Assembly: GCF_013044135.1 (NCBI RefSeq)
Contig: NZ_JABEPP010000004.1
Span: 1 to 64,000, forward strand
Origin: Enterovirga aerilata
Lineage (GTDB): Bacteria; Pseudomonadota; Alphaproteobacteria; Rhizobiales; Beijerinckiaceae
Length of the DNA stretch: 64,000 nt
Reading direction: 5' to 3'
A model generated the notes under the pieces. It saw only the letters and a program-made list of their open reading frames with translations. It made no database searches and was not told the DNA's origin. The number at the start of each line of letters is the position of its first letter. Positions within the stretch are counted from its first letter, which is position 1. The translations under genes and the position numbers were made by a program. This document shows positions 29,467 to 37,820 of this stretch, one piece after another.

Positions 29467-30621
29467 CTACCGCAGCCGCGCGATCGCCAGCGCGAGACCC
29501 TGCGCACGCGGCACGATGGTGTCGACCTCCAGATACTCCTCCGGCGAATGCGCCCGGCCGCCGACCGGCCCGATGGCGCAGATCGTCGGGCAGCCGACCG
29601 CCGAGGTGAAGCCGGAATCGGCGCAGCCGCCGGCGAACTCGCCCTCGACAGGGCGGCCGACCTCGCCCATGGCGGCCCGGTAGGCTTCGAACAGCTCGCG
29701 CGAGGCCGGGTCCTGCACCAGCGGCAGGAACTCGCCCTTGACGGCGAGCGTCGCGCTCGTCCCGGGCACGTTCGCGGTCGCGACGATCTCCTCGATCCGG
29801 ACCAGGGACGCCCCCCGCTGCGGCGGCTCGACGTAGCGCAGGTCGATGCCGAGCTTGGCATAGGGCGCGACGGTGTTGACCGACTGGCCGCCCGAGACCA
29901 GCCCCACATTCAGCGTCACCCCGTGCTCCAGGTCCGTGATCTCCTTGAGCTGCAGGATCTTGTAGGCGGCCTCGTTGATCGCGCTCACCCCCTCGGAGAA
30001 GTTGCCCCCCGAATGCGCGGCCTTGCCGAAGATCTCGCATTCCATGAACACGCCGCCCTTGCGGCCGGTCACGACATTGCCGGACGGACGGCCGGGCTCG
30101 GCATTGAAGACGGCGCGGGCGCCGCGCGCGGTCTCCTCGATGATGTCGCGGCAGGCGGGCGAGCCGATCTCCTCGTCCGACGTGATGAGCTGCACGAGCG
30201 GCGCGGGCGCGCCGCCGAAGCGGTGATAGGCCGCGAGCACGAAGGCGTTCATGACCAGCCCGGCCTTCATGTCGGCGACGCCCGGCCCGTAGGCGCGCCC
30301 GTCCTCGATCCGGAACGGGCGCCGCGCCGCCTCGCCCTTCGGGAACACCGTGTCGCGATGGCCGAGAAGCACGATCGGCTTGTTGCCGCCCCCCGCACCC
30401 GCGACCTCGGCCGTGATCGCATCGCCGTAGGTCTCCCGCGGATGCACGGCGGTGCGGATGCCCTCGCGCTCGAAGAAGCGCAGGAAGCGCGCGCCGACGG
30501 CATCGACCCCCGGCTTGTCGTAGCTGCCGGAATCGAGGTTCACGACCTCCTGGAGGAGGCCCAGCATCGCGCCCTTCTGCTCGGCGAGCCAGGCGAGGAT
30601 CTGCCGTTCGGATTCGGCCAT
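29467..30621 (-). CDS. M20-family glutamate carboxypeptidase-like peptidase
   Basis: A 384-residue protein with no signal peptide. Dizinc-site motifs appear in order: GHRDTVFP (His, Asp), YGPGVADMKAG (bridging Asp), SDEEIGS (catalytic Glu pair), NAEPGR (Glu) and the late GGRAHSPEEY (His). Overall it resembles carboxypeptidase G2 and its cytoplasmic relatives, which remove C-terminal glutamate or related groups. The true substrate is unknown. It lies 30 bases behind the methyltransferase gene and is probably in one operon with it and mnmA. Confidence 0.9.
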   Translation of the reverse strand: MAESERQILAWLAEQKGAMLGLLQEVVNLDSGSYDKPGVDAVGARFLRFFEREGIRTAVHPRETYGDAITAEVAGAGGGNKPIVLLGHRDTVFPKGEAARRPFRIEDGRAYGPGVADMKAGLVMNAFVLAAYHRFGGAPAPLVQLITSDEEIGSPACRDIIEETARGARAVFNAEPGRPSGNVVTGRKGGVFMECEIFGKAAHSGGNFSEGVSAINEAAYKILQLKEITDLEHGVTLNVGLVSGGQSVNTVAPYAKLGIDLRYVEPPQRGASLVRIEEIVATANVPGTSATLAVKGEFLPLVQDPASRELFEAYRAAMGEVGRPVEGEFAGGCADSGFTSAVGCPTICAIGPVGGRAHSPEEYLEVDTIVPRAQGLALAIARLR

Positions 30622-30651
30622 GGAGGTCTCCGACAGGAACCGGGGAGGCGG

Positions 30652-31290
30652 TCAGACCGGCTTGTGCAGGCGCAGGACCTTGAAGAAGCCGCCCGGGAAG
30701 ACGGGCTCGAGCGGCAGCGGTTCGAGCCCGCGCGAACGGGCCCAGCTCTCGATCCGGGAGGCCTTGAAATCGGAGCTCCAGCCGATCCTGGCGCAGAGCG
30801 GCGCGACGACGCGCTCGACGGTCGCGATCGGACCGGTATCCTGCCCGAAATGGTTCACGAGCACGATCTCGCCGCCTGGCCGGAGCACCCGCGCCATCTC
30901 GTCGAGCGCGCGTTCCGGATCGGGCACGAGCGTGATCAGGAACTGCGCCGTGACGCCGTCGAAGGACCTGTCCGGGAAGGTGAGGTGGCAGGCATCCATC
31001 ACGTCCAGGCTTTTCACGTGGCGCAGGCCGCGGCGGGCCACCTTCTCGCGGGCGCGCTGCAGCATGTCCTCGGAGAGGTCGATGCCATGCACCTCCGAAT
31101 TCGGCGAGTAGTAGCCGAGCGAGAGCCCCGTCCCGACGCCCACCTCCAGGATGCGCGGCCCGCAGGCCTCGACGGCGCGAACGGCCGCGCGCGCCGCCGG
31201 CTCGGTGAGCTTGTCGTAGACGATGTCGTAGACAGGCGCCCAGCGCTGATACGCCTTGCGCATCAGCGCTGTCGTCGGTTGTGCCCCCAT
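30652..31290 (-). CDS. pmtA: Class I SAM methyltransferase, PmtA-like (phosphatidylethanolamine N-methyltransferase)
   Basis: A 212-residue soluble methyltransferase. AYQRWAPVYDIVYDKL near the N-terminus and SAM motif I ILEVGVGTGLSLGYY are those of the Rhodobacter/Sinorhizobium PmtA type. VHGIDLSEDML, DACHLTFPDRSFD and VLRPGGEIVLVNHF follow. PmtA makes phosphatidylcholine by three methylations of phosphatidylethanolamine. Other UbiE-like methyltransferases look similar, so the assignment is probable rather than certain. It begins 14 bases after the mnmA stop. Confidence 0.72.
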   Translation of the reverse strand: MGAQPTTALMRKAYQRWAPVYDIVYDKLTEPAARAAVRAVEACGPRILEVGVGTGLSLGYYSPNSEVHGIDLSEDMLQRAREKVARRGLRHVKSLDVMDACHLTFPDRSFDGVTAQFLITLVPDPERALDEMARVLRPGGEIVLVNHFGQDTGPIATVERVVAPLCARIGWSSDFKASRIESWARSRGLEPLPLEPVFPGGFFKVLRLHKPV

Positions 31291-31304
31291 GACCTCCCGT
31301 CCTT

Positions 31305-32459
31305 CTACGCCGCTGCCGCGACCGTGCCCGCCTCGGGCCGCATGATCGTCCCGCCGCCGAGCACGCGGGCGCGCAGGCCGTCGTCCTCGTAGAACACGCA
31401 GGCCTGTCCGGGCGAGACCCCCTCCTCGGGATCGAGCAGCTCCACCCCGATCCCGTCTGCAAGCGAACGCAGGACGGCGGGGCGGGCCGGCCGGGTGGAG
31501 CGCACCTTCGCGGCCACGGGAAGGCCCTCGGGTCCGATCTCGCCGAGCGGCAGGTCGCCGAGCCAGTTCACGTCCCGCAGCCGGACGAAGCGCGTCGCGA
31601 GCGCCTCGCGCGGGCCCACGACCACGCGTCCGCGCGCCGCGTCGAGCCGCACCACGTAGAGCGGCTCACCGCCGGCGACCCCGAGCCCGCGGCGCTGACC
31701 CACGGTAAAGTGTGCGACCCCGCGATGCCGTCCGAGCACCCGCCCGTCCAGGTGGACGATCTCGCCCTCCCGGGCGGCCTCGGGCCGGAGCTTCTCGAGC
31801 ACGTCGGCATAGCGGCCCTGTGGCACGAAGCAGATGTCCTGGCTGTCAGGCTTGTCGGCGACCGGGAGGCCGAACTCGCGCGCGAGGCGGCGCGTCTCCG
31901 CCTTCGGCATGTCGCCGAGCGGAAAGCGCAGCATCGCGAGCTGCTCCGGCGTCGTGGCGTACAGGAAGTAGCTCTGGTCGCGGCCCGGATCGGCGGCCCG
32001 GACGAGCACGCGCCGGCCATCGGGCCCCGGGTGGCTCGCGACGTAATGGCCGGTCGCGAGCGCATGGGCGCCGAGATCGAGCGCGGTCCCGAGCAGGTCT
32101 CGGAACTTGACCGTGCGGTTGCAGTCCACGCAGGGGATCGGCGTCTCGCCCGCCACATAGCTCTCGGCGAAGCGGTCGATCACGGCGCGGCGGAAGCGCT
32201 CCTCGTAATCCAGCACGTAATGCGGGATGCCGATCGTCTCGGCGGCGCGGCGCGCATCCCGGATATCGGCGCCCGCGCAGCAGGCGCCCTTGCGGCCGGT
32301 CGCGGCGCCGTGGTCGTAGAGCTGCAACGTGACGCCGACGACGTCGTAACCCTCGCGCTTGAGGAGCGCGGCGACCACGGACGAGTCCACGCCGCCCGAC
32401 ATCGCGACGACGACGCGCGTCTCCGCGGGCGAGCCCGGCAGGTCGAGTGAGTTCAGCAT
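31305..32459 (-). CDS. mnmA: tRNA-specific 2-thiouridylase MnmA
   Basis: A 384-residue protein from ATG 32459 ([20 protein letters not shown]). Upstream in-frame ATGs overlap the promoter -10 and are rejected. It has the PP-loop [10 protein letters not shown], catalytic Cys pairs in GACCAGADI and [11 protein letters not shown], and DSQDICFVP. MnmA thiolates U34 of Lys, Glu and Gln tRNAs. It is the first gene of a likely operon with the methyltransferase and M20 peptidase. Confidence 0.96.
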   Translation of the reverse strand: MLNSLDLPGSPAETRVVVAMSGGVDSSVVAALLKREGYDVVGVTLQLYDHGAATGRKGACCAGADIRDARRAAETIGIPHYVLDYEERFRRAVIDRFAESYVAGETPIPCVDCNRTVKFRDLLGTALDLGAHALATGHYVASHPGPDGRRVLVRAADPGRDQSYFLYATTPEQLAMLRFPLGDMPKAETRRLAREFGLPVADKPDSQDICFVPQGRYADVLEKLRPEAAREGEIVHLDGRVLGRHRGVAHFTVGQRRGLGVAGGEPLYVVRLDAARGRVVVGPREALATRFVRLRDVNWLGDLPLGEIGPEGLPVAAKVRSTRPARPAVLRSLADGIGVELLDPEEGVSPGQACVFYEDDGLRARVLGGGTIMRPEAGTVAAAA

Positions 32460-32487
32460 ATCCGCAGCGGCTTCAGGGCAGGGCATC

Positions 32488-32516
32488 ATTATAGGGAGCC
32501 TCGGGAAGGGCGGCAA
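32488..32516 (-). promoter_or_regulatory. Sigma-70-type promoter for mnmA
   Basis: On the minus strand a -35 TTGCCG (32516-32511) and a perfect -10 TATAAT (32493-32488) are separated by exactly 17 bases. The -10 ends 28 bases before the chosen mnmA ATG. Confidence 0.7.
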
Positions 32517-32621
32517 ACATTGCCGAGCCGGAGGTGCCTTCCTGCCGGGACGCGAGCGATCCGGCCGTCTCGCCGGACGCGATAGATGCGGCGATTCAGA
32601 AACTTAGTCCGCCAGGGCGGC

Positions 32622-32636
32622 TGGCCCGCCGCTTGC
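32622..32636 (+). promoter_or_regulatory. Sigma-54-type promoter before fliK
   Basis: TGGCCC-N5-TTGC matches the -24/-12 consensus TGGCAC-N5-TTGC at nine of ten positions and keeps the invariant GG-N10-GC spacing. It ends 27 bases before the fliK ATG. The sigma-54 activator gene flbD lies five genes downstream in the same cluster, which fits. Confidence 0.55.
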
Positions 32637-32663
32637 GCCGGCCGCCTCCGGAACGGAACCCAG

Positions 32664-34022
32664 ATGCCGAGCGTACCCAACTCGCGCAGCGTCGCCGCGC
32701 AGAGCCTCGCGGCGATGCCGCGAAACGAGCCCGCCAGCCGCGACCGGACGCAGCGGGCGAGCTTCAGCCTGCCCGAGCTCCTGAAGGAGAGCCCGACCGT
32801 CAAGGCTGCACGGCCAGTCGCTGCGACGGCGAGAGCCGGAACGCGGGCGCTCGATGACAGGCGGGAACCCGGGCGCGAAAGGGCCCGAACGGATACGGCC
32901 CGCGACAACGAGCGGGCTGGCCGGAACCGCGGGACGGACCGCGCCGGCGAGTCCCGGCCGCGCCCGGCGGAGCGATCGCGCGACGAGGCGCGACGGACCG
33001 CGCCCCGGGACGAGCCGCGCGACCTCTCCGGAGCGGGACGGAGTGACCGCGAAGGCGTCGACGATGCGGCAGCGGCCGAGACCGGTAAAGGCGAGCTCGA
33101 AGCGGCCGTGACGGGTGCCGAGACCGCGTCTGCCGCCGAAGGCGAAAGCCTGCCCGGTCTCGGCCAGGCCGGTCTGCTGGCTCTCAGCCTGCCGGCGCCC
33201 GCGGCCGGAGCGGAGGAAGGGCTCGCGTCCGGCGCGGCCCAGGGCGGAGCGGAGGGGGTCGAAGCGGCGGCCAAGCGGCGCGGAGGAGGCCCCCGGGACG
33301 GGGAAACCGCTTCCGCAAGCCATGCAGAGGGCCAGACCGAAGCGACCGCCGACGGGGCACCCGGCCGGGGTGGTGCTGCGGTCCCGGCCCTGGCGGCGAT
33401 GGCCGGGAACGGCGGCCGCTCCAGACAAGCCAACGAGGCAGAGGCCGCGCCGGGGGATGCCGGGCCCGCGGACAAGGCCGCCGGGCCGGACGCCGCGTCC
33501 GCGAAGCCCGCCTTCGCCGACCTGCTCACGCAGGCGAATGCCGGCGAGCACAAGGCGGGCGCCGTCGCCCGGCACGCGGTCGTAAGCGACGTCGCGGTCG
33601 GCCGCGTGCCGATCGAGATCGGCCTGAAGGCCCTCGAAGGAACGAACCGTTTCGAGATCCGCCTCACGCCCGAGGAGCTCGGCCGCGTGGACGTGAGGCT
33701 CGATATCGGGGAAGGCGGCGAGGTCCGGGCGCACCTGATCGTGGAGCGGCCGGAGGCGCTGGCACTGCTGACGCGCGACCGGAGCCAGCTCGAACAGGCC
33801 CTCGAACAGGCGGGCCTGAAGCCGTCGGCCGAGGGCGTCGCCTTCTCGCTGCGGGACGGCGCGGCCGGACAGGACGGCCATGGCGGCCGGGACGGCCGGG
33901 CCGAAGCGCACCACCCCGCGGAGGCTCCCGCGGCACGAGATGACGCCGTGACCGCCGCCACGCCCGCCGGGGTGCCGCAAAGGCTCCTGGCGAGGCTCGG
34001 CGCGCTGGACCTGAGGATCTGA
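32664..34022 (+). CDS. fliK: Flagellar hook-length control protein FliK
   Basis: About 452 residues from ATG 32664. The long N-terminal part (to about residue 290) is low-complexity, rich in Arg, Glu, Ala and Gly. The C-terminal hook domain contains IEIGLKALEGTNRFEIRLTP, ELGRVDVRLDI and AHLIVERPEALALLTRDRSQ, the conserved Flg_hook signature. FliK measures hook length and switches export specificity. A sigma-54-type promoter stands just upstream, and flgD follows ten bases later. Confidence 0.9.
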   Translation: MPSVPNSRSVAAQSLAAMPRNEPASRDRTQRASFSLPELLKESPTVKAARPVAATARAGTRALDDRREPGRERARTDTARDNERAGRNRGTDRAGESRPRPAERSRDEARRTAPRDEPRDLSGAGRSDREGVDDAAAAETGKGELEAAVTGAETASAAEGESLPGLGQAGLLALSLPAPAAGAEEGLASGAAQGGAEGVEAAAKRRGGGPRDGETASASHAEGQTEATADGAPGRGGAAVPALAAMAGNGGRSRQANEAEAAPGDAGPADKAAGPDAASAKPAFADLLTQANAGEHKAGAVARHAVVSDVAVGRVPIEIGLKALEGTNRFEIRLTPEELGRVDVRLDIGEGGEVRAHLIVERPEALALLTRDRSQLEQALEQAGLKPSAEGVAFSLRDGAAGQDGHGGRDGRAEAHHPAEAPAARDDAVTAATPAGVPQRLLARLGALDLRI

Positions 34023-34032
34023 GGAGAGACCC

Positions 34033-34701
34033 ATGGCAAGCGTCTCGGGCAGCTATTCGGCCCTGACCTCAACTCAGGCGACGAGCGCGGGCTCTGCCTC
34101 GAAGGAGATCGCCGGCAACTTCCAGGACTTTCTCCTTCTGCTCACCACCCAGCTCAAGAACCAGAGCCCGCTCGACCCGCTCGACACGAACCAGTTCACG
34201 CAGCAGCTCGTGCAGTTCGCGGGGGTGGAGCAGCAGCTGAAGAGCAACGACACGCTCGGCTCGATCCTCACGGCCATGCAGGCGACCTCCACGTCGAGCG
34301 CGGCGGGCTATGTCGGCATGAAGATCACGGCCGACGGCAGCACCGCCGCCCTCGCAAACGGCGCCGCAAGCTGGACGGTGACGCCGGCCAAGGACACGAA
34401 GAGCGCCACGGTCACGATCTCGGACCAGAACGGCGCGGCGGTCGCGACGAAAACCCTCGCGCTCAAGGCGGGCGCACAGACCTTCACCTGGGACGGGAGG
34501 GACGCGAGCGGCTCCGCCCTCCCGGACGGCATCTATGCCATCACCGTCCGGGCCGTCGACGCCTCGGGGCAGAGCGTCGCCGTCTCGACCGAACTCTCCG
34601 GCGTCGTCTCGGCCGTCAACGTGTCGAGCGGCTCGCCGGTCCTCACCGTGGGCACGAGCACGATCCCGCTCTCGAAGGTGAGGACCATCGCCTACCAGTA
34701 A
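34033..34701 (+). CDS. flgD: Flagellar hook assembly (capping) protein FlgD
   Basis: A 222-residue protein. The N-terminal part holds FLLLLTTQLKNQSPLDPLDT and FTQQLVQFAGVEQQ, the FlgD export/assembly signature. The C-terminal FlgD Ig-like domain has TFTWDGRDASGSALPDGIY. It caps the growing hook and is shed on completion. It is part of the fliK-flgD unit. Confidence 0.96.
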   Translation: MASVSGSYSALTSTQATSAGSASKEIAGNFQDFLLLLTTQLKNQSPLDPLDTNQFTQQLVQFAGVEQQLKSNDTLGSILTAMQATSTSSAAGYVGMKITADGSTAALANGAASWTVTPAKDTKSATVTISDQNGAAVATKTLALKAGAQTFTWDGRDASGSALPDGIYAITVRAVDASGQSVAVSTELSGVVSAVNVSSGSPVLTVGTSTIPLSKVRTIAYQ

Positions 34702-34815
34702 GAGCCGGCCCGCCTGCGAGCGAATGTGGCAATTGGATGATTCGCTTCAGCAAATCTTAAGCGCGGCTGTCTAGGTTCAGCCTGAGTGGTCAGCGTAAGT
34801 GTATGTGAGCGTAAG

Positions 34816-35091
34816 ATGACCGAGCCTTTACGACCGCGCGTCAAGTATGTGATCGGTCCAGACGGTTCCCCGCTGACCATCGCTGATCTTCCCCCGTCCA
34901 ATACGCGCCGTTGGGTCATCCGCCGCAAGGCCGAGGTCGTGGCCGCCGTCCGCGGCGGGCTCCTGAGCCTGGAAGAGGCGTGCAGCCGCTACACGCTCAC
35001 GGTCGAGGAATTCCTCTCCTGGCAGCAATCGATCGACGAGCACGGGCTGGCGGGCCTGCGCACGACGCGCATCCAGCACTATCGCCAGTAG
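34816..35091 (+). CDS. sciP: CtrA inhibitor SciP (DUF1153)
   Basis: A 91-residue protein from ATG 34816. A helix-turn-helix of the trp-repressor-like kind spans most of it: NTRRWVIRRKAEVVAAVRGG, LLSLEEACSRYTLTVEEF and SWQQSIDEHGLAGLRTTRIQ. In Caulobacter SciP binds CtrA and DNA to block CtrA-activated promoters, many of them flagellar. Its place between flgD and fliF is typical, and a CtrA box lies 25 bases after its stop. Confidence 0.95.
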   Translation: MTEPLRPRVKYVIGPDGSPLTIADLPPSNTRRWVIRRKAEVVAAVRGGLLSLEEACSRYTLTVEEFLSWQQSIDEHGLAGLRTTRIQHYRQ

Positions 35092-35116
35092 GCAAGCAGC
35101 CCGGATCGGAGGCTGC

Positions 35117-35132
35117 TTAACCCGACGCTAAC
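35117..35132 (+). promoter_or_regulatory. CtrA-binding site before fliF
   Basis: TTAA-N7-CTAAC at 35117-35132 matches the CtrA consensus TTAA-N7-TTAAC at eight of nine specified bases. It lies 24 bases before GTG 35157 and 69 before the alternative GTG 35202. CtrA control of fliF is established in Caulobacter. Confidence 0.65.
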
Positions 35133-35156
35133 CACGAACCGGGAAATCTTTGCCGG

Positions 35157-36809
35157 GTGAGGGCCGCTCCGACGGCCCGGCAGGGTTTCCGTGGGTTCAA
35201 CGTGGGCGGCGTCATAGAGCTCCTGACCAGGTTCGGTCCGGCCAGGCTGGCGGCGATGGGCGCCGTCACGCTGGCGCTGATCGGCTTTTTCGCATTCGTC
35301 ATCCTGCGCGTCTCGCAGCCCGCCATGGGCGTGCTGTTCACCGATCTCGCGGGCGGCGACACCGGCAGCATCATCCGCGACCTCGACGCGCGCGGCATCC
35401 GCTACGAGACTCGCGACGACGGCCAGACCATCCTGGTGCCCAGGTCCGATATCGCGAAGATCCGCATGGAGCTCGCCGGCAAGGGCCTCCCGTCGGGCGG
35501 GGGCGTCGGCTACGAGATCTTCGACAAGGGCGACGCCTTCTCGACCACCAGCTTCGTCCAGAACATCAACCACCTTCGCGCCCTCGAAGGCGAGCTCGCA
35601 CGCACGATCCGGACGATCGGACGCGTCCAGAGCGCCCGCGTGCACCTTGCCCTGCCGGAGCGGCGGCTCTTCGCGCGGGACAAGGAGGCGGCGCGCGCCT
35701 CCATCGTGCTGAAGCTGCGCGGCGAGCTCGCGGCCGACCAGGTCCAGGCCATCCGCCATCTCGTCGCCTCGGCGGTCGAGGGTCTGACGCCGGAGAACAT
35801 CTCCATCATCGACGAACGCGGCCGCCTTCTCGCGAACGGGAGCGGCGGAGCGGATGCGCTCGGCACGGCGGCCACGGAAGAGAAGCGGGTCGCGCTCGAG
35901 CGCCGGCTCCGCGCCCAGGTCGAGGAGATCGTGGCGGGTGTGGTCGGGGTCGGGCGCTCCCGCGTCCAGGTCGCGGCCGAGTTCGATTTCTCCCGGATCG
36001 AGAGCCGGCTGGAGAGCTTCGATCCCGAAAGCCGCGTCGTGCGCTCGACCCAGACGCGCGGCGAGAACGCGTCCACCGCGAATGCCGAGAACCAGGTCAG
36101 CGTCGGCAACGAGCTGCCGGGCGCCCGTGACGCTCAGCCGGCGGCCCAGCCGGCGCCGAAGGACGTCTCCAGCAAGAACGAGGAGACGATCAACTACGAG
36201 ATCTCGCGCACCACCCGGACGGAGATCCAGCAGGCGGGCCGCCTGAAGCGCCTCTCGGTGGCGGTGCTGGTCGACGGCGTGTATGGGCGCGGCCCCGGCG
36301 GCGAGACGGCCTATCAGCCGCGCGGCAAGGAGGAACTCGAGCGGATCGCGGCGCTCGTGCGCACGGCGGTCGGCTTCGACGGCAGCCGCGGCGACCAGGT
36401 CGAGGTGGTGAACCTGCCCTTCGCGGAGGGGCCGCAGATCGCCGAGGGCGAGAAGGCCTCGCTCCTGGCCTCCCTGCTCAACCCGACCAAGGAGGACATC
36501 CTGCACTGGGTGGAGCTCGGCATCATCTCGCTCCTGGTGCTCGTCGTCCTCCTGCTCGTCGTCCGGCCGATGGTGAAGCAGATCGTCGCGCCCGCCGCGG
36601 CGCTCCTCGCGCCCCCCCCGAGCCTGGCGCTCGCGGGCGACGGCGCGGATCTCGCGGCGCTGCCCCAGCCCGGGCAGGCGGAGAGCTACGGCAAGCTCGC
36701 GATCAACAGCCTGCAGAATGCGGAGCAGGTGGTGCGCATCAACGACCTCGCTGAAGGCAATCCGAAGCAGGCCGCCGCCGTGCTCCGCAGCTGGATGGCG
36801 CAGGGCTGA
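35157..36809 (+). CDS. fliF: Flagellar MS-ring protein FliF
   Basis: A 550-residue protein from GTG 35157. GTG 35202 would remove 15 residues and leave more room for the CtrA-dependent promoter. TM1 lies near 35-52 (AVTLALIGFFAFVIL). YscJ/FliF ring-building domains follow (about 55-300, with VHLALPERRLF and ASIVLKLRG), and TM2 lies near 455-475 (IISLLVLVVLLLVVRP). The short cytoplasmic C-terminus that binds FliG completes it. The stop overlaps fliH by ATGA-type spacing. Confidence 0.96.
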   Translation: MRAAPTARQGFRGFNVGGVIELLTRFGPARLAAMGAVTLALIGFFAFVILRVSQPAMGVLFTDLAGGDTGSIIRDLDARGIRYETRDDGQTILVPRSDIAKIRMELAGKGLPSGGGVGYEIFDKGDAFSTTSFVQNINHLRALEGELARTIRTIGRVQSARVHLALPERRLFARDKEAARASIVLKLRGELAADQVQAIRHLVASAVEGLTPENISIIDERGRLLANGSGGADALGTAATEEKRVALERRLRAQVEEIVAGVVGVGRSRVQVAAEFDFSRIESRLESFDPESRVVRSTQTRGENASTANAENQVSVGNELPGARDAQPAAQPAPKDVSSKNEETINYEISRTTRTEIQQAGRLKRLSVAVLVDGVYGRGPGGETAYQPRGKEELERIAALVRTAVGFDGSRGDQVEVVNLPFAEGPQIAEGEKASLLASLLNPTKEDILHWVELGIISLLVLVVLLLVVRPMVKQIVAPAAALLAPPPSLALAGDGADLAALPQPGQAESYGKLAINSLQNAEQVVRINDLAEGNPKQAAAVLRSWMAQG

Positions 36810-37453
36810 TGTCGACCGCCCGCAAGTTCCTGTTCGGGGACGACCTCCGGGGGCCAAGTGCCGAGGAGGTCGCCGCGCGCGAGGCGGCCGATCGCGCCGC
36901 CCGCGACGAGGCGCTCCGGCGCGCCTTCGCGGACGGCGTGGAGGAGGGGCGGCGTCAGGCCGCCGCCGAGACGGAGCGCCGCCTGGCCCTCGCGATGGAG
37001 AGGCTTGCCGCCGAGGCCTCCGCGCGCTTCGCGGCGCTCGACATCGCCGTGACGCATATCGAGGACGAGGCGCTCGCCTATTTCGAGGCGCTCGCCCGCA
37101 AGCTCGCCGGCTCCGCCCTCGCCGCCCAGCCGCTCGCGGCCGTGGCGGATGCGGGCGCGGCAGCCTTCCGCCACCTGCGCGGCGTGCCGCATCTCGTTGC
37201 GCGCGTGGGGGCGCCGCTGGTGGAGGATGCCGAGGCGATGCTGCGTCGGATCGGCCGCGAACACGGCTTCGAGGGCCGCATCATCGTGATCGGCGACGAG
37301 GATTTCGGGCCGGGCGACGTCCGGCTGGAATGGGCGGACGGGGGCGTCGCGCGGGATCGCGCCGCCTTCGATCGGGCGATCGATGCCGCACTCGCGGCCG
37401 CGAGCGCGGCGCCCGCTGACCAGAGACACGAGAACGGGCCGGCAATGCCATGA
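36809..37453 (+). CDS. fliH: Flagellar assembly protein FliH
   Basis: A 214-residue protein. It starts KFLFGDDLRG, has a long charged helix with many Ala, Glu and Arg residues (about 20-85) and a C-terminal domain with VARVGAPLVEDAEAML and GPGDVRLEWADGG. The last match is the FliH C-terminal signature. FliH is the stator of the FliI export ATPase. It is encoded between fliF and fliN with overlaps at both ends. Confidence 0.88.
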   Translation: MSTARKFLFGDDLRGPSAEEVAAREAADRAARDEALRRAFADGVEEGRRQAAAETERRLALAMERLAAEASARFAALDIAVTHIEDEALAYFEALARKLAGSALAAQPLAAVADAGAAAFRHLRGVPHLVARVGAPLVEDAEAMLRRIGREHGFEGRIIVIGDEDFGPGDVRLEWADGGVARDRAAFDRAIDAALAAASAAPADQRHENGPAMP

Positions 37454-37791
37454 CAGCCTCATCCGACGTCCCCCTGCCGCAGCTCGGGGAGGGCGATCTC
37501 GCCTTCGGGTCCGGCGGGCGGCCCTCCGACGGCCCGGTCCCGCGCGACCCGGCCGACCTCGCGCAGATCCTGCACGTCCCGGTGACCCTGTCGGCCGTGC
37601 TCGGCCATGTCCGGGTTCCGGTCGGAGACCTCCTGTCGATCGGTCCCGGCGCGATCCTGGAGCTCGATCGCAAGGTCGGCGAGGCGATCGACATTCTGGT
37701 CAACGACCGGCTCGTCGCCCGCGGCGAGGTCGTCCTGGTCGAGGATCGCCTCGGCGTCACCATGACCGAGATCGTCAGGCCGGGCGCCTGA
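37450..37791 (+). CDS. fliN: Flagellar motor switch protein FliN
   Basis: A 113-residue protein with a Pro/Gly-rich head (about 40 residues) and a SpoA domain: LHVPVTLSAVLGHVRVPVGD, LLSIGPGAILELDRKVGEAI and LVARGEVVLVEDRLGVTMTE. It is part of the C-ring that sets rotation direction. The ATG overlaps the fliH stop. Confidence 0.95.
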   Translation: MTASSDVPLPQLGEGDLAFGSGGRPSDGPVPRDPADLAQILHVPVTLSAVLGHVRVPVGDLLSIGPGAILELDRKVGEAIDILVNDRLVARGEVVLVEDRLGVTMTEIVRPGA

Positions 37792-37820
37792 GCCCGATCG
37801 TCAACGGATAACCGCCCATC

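Noticed and set aside
33115-33585. Frames inside fliK in other registers
   Set aside because: The composition is shadow-like Arg/Pro; the fliK frame carries the conserved hook domain.
34720-34760. Possible sigma-54 site or CtrA box before sciP
   Set aside because: TGGCAATTGG lacks the GG-N10-GC spacing, and the single TTAA at 34757 has no second half at seven bases.
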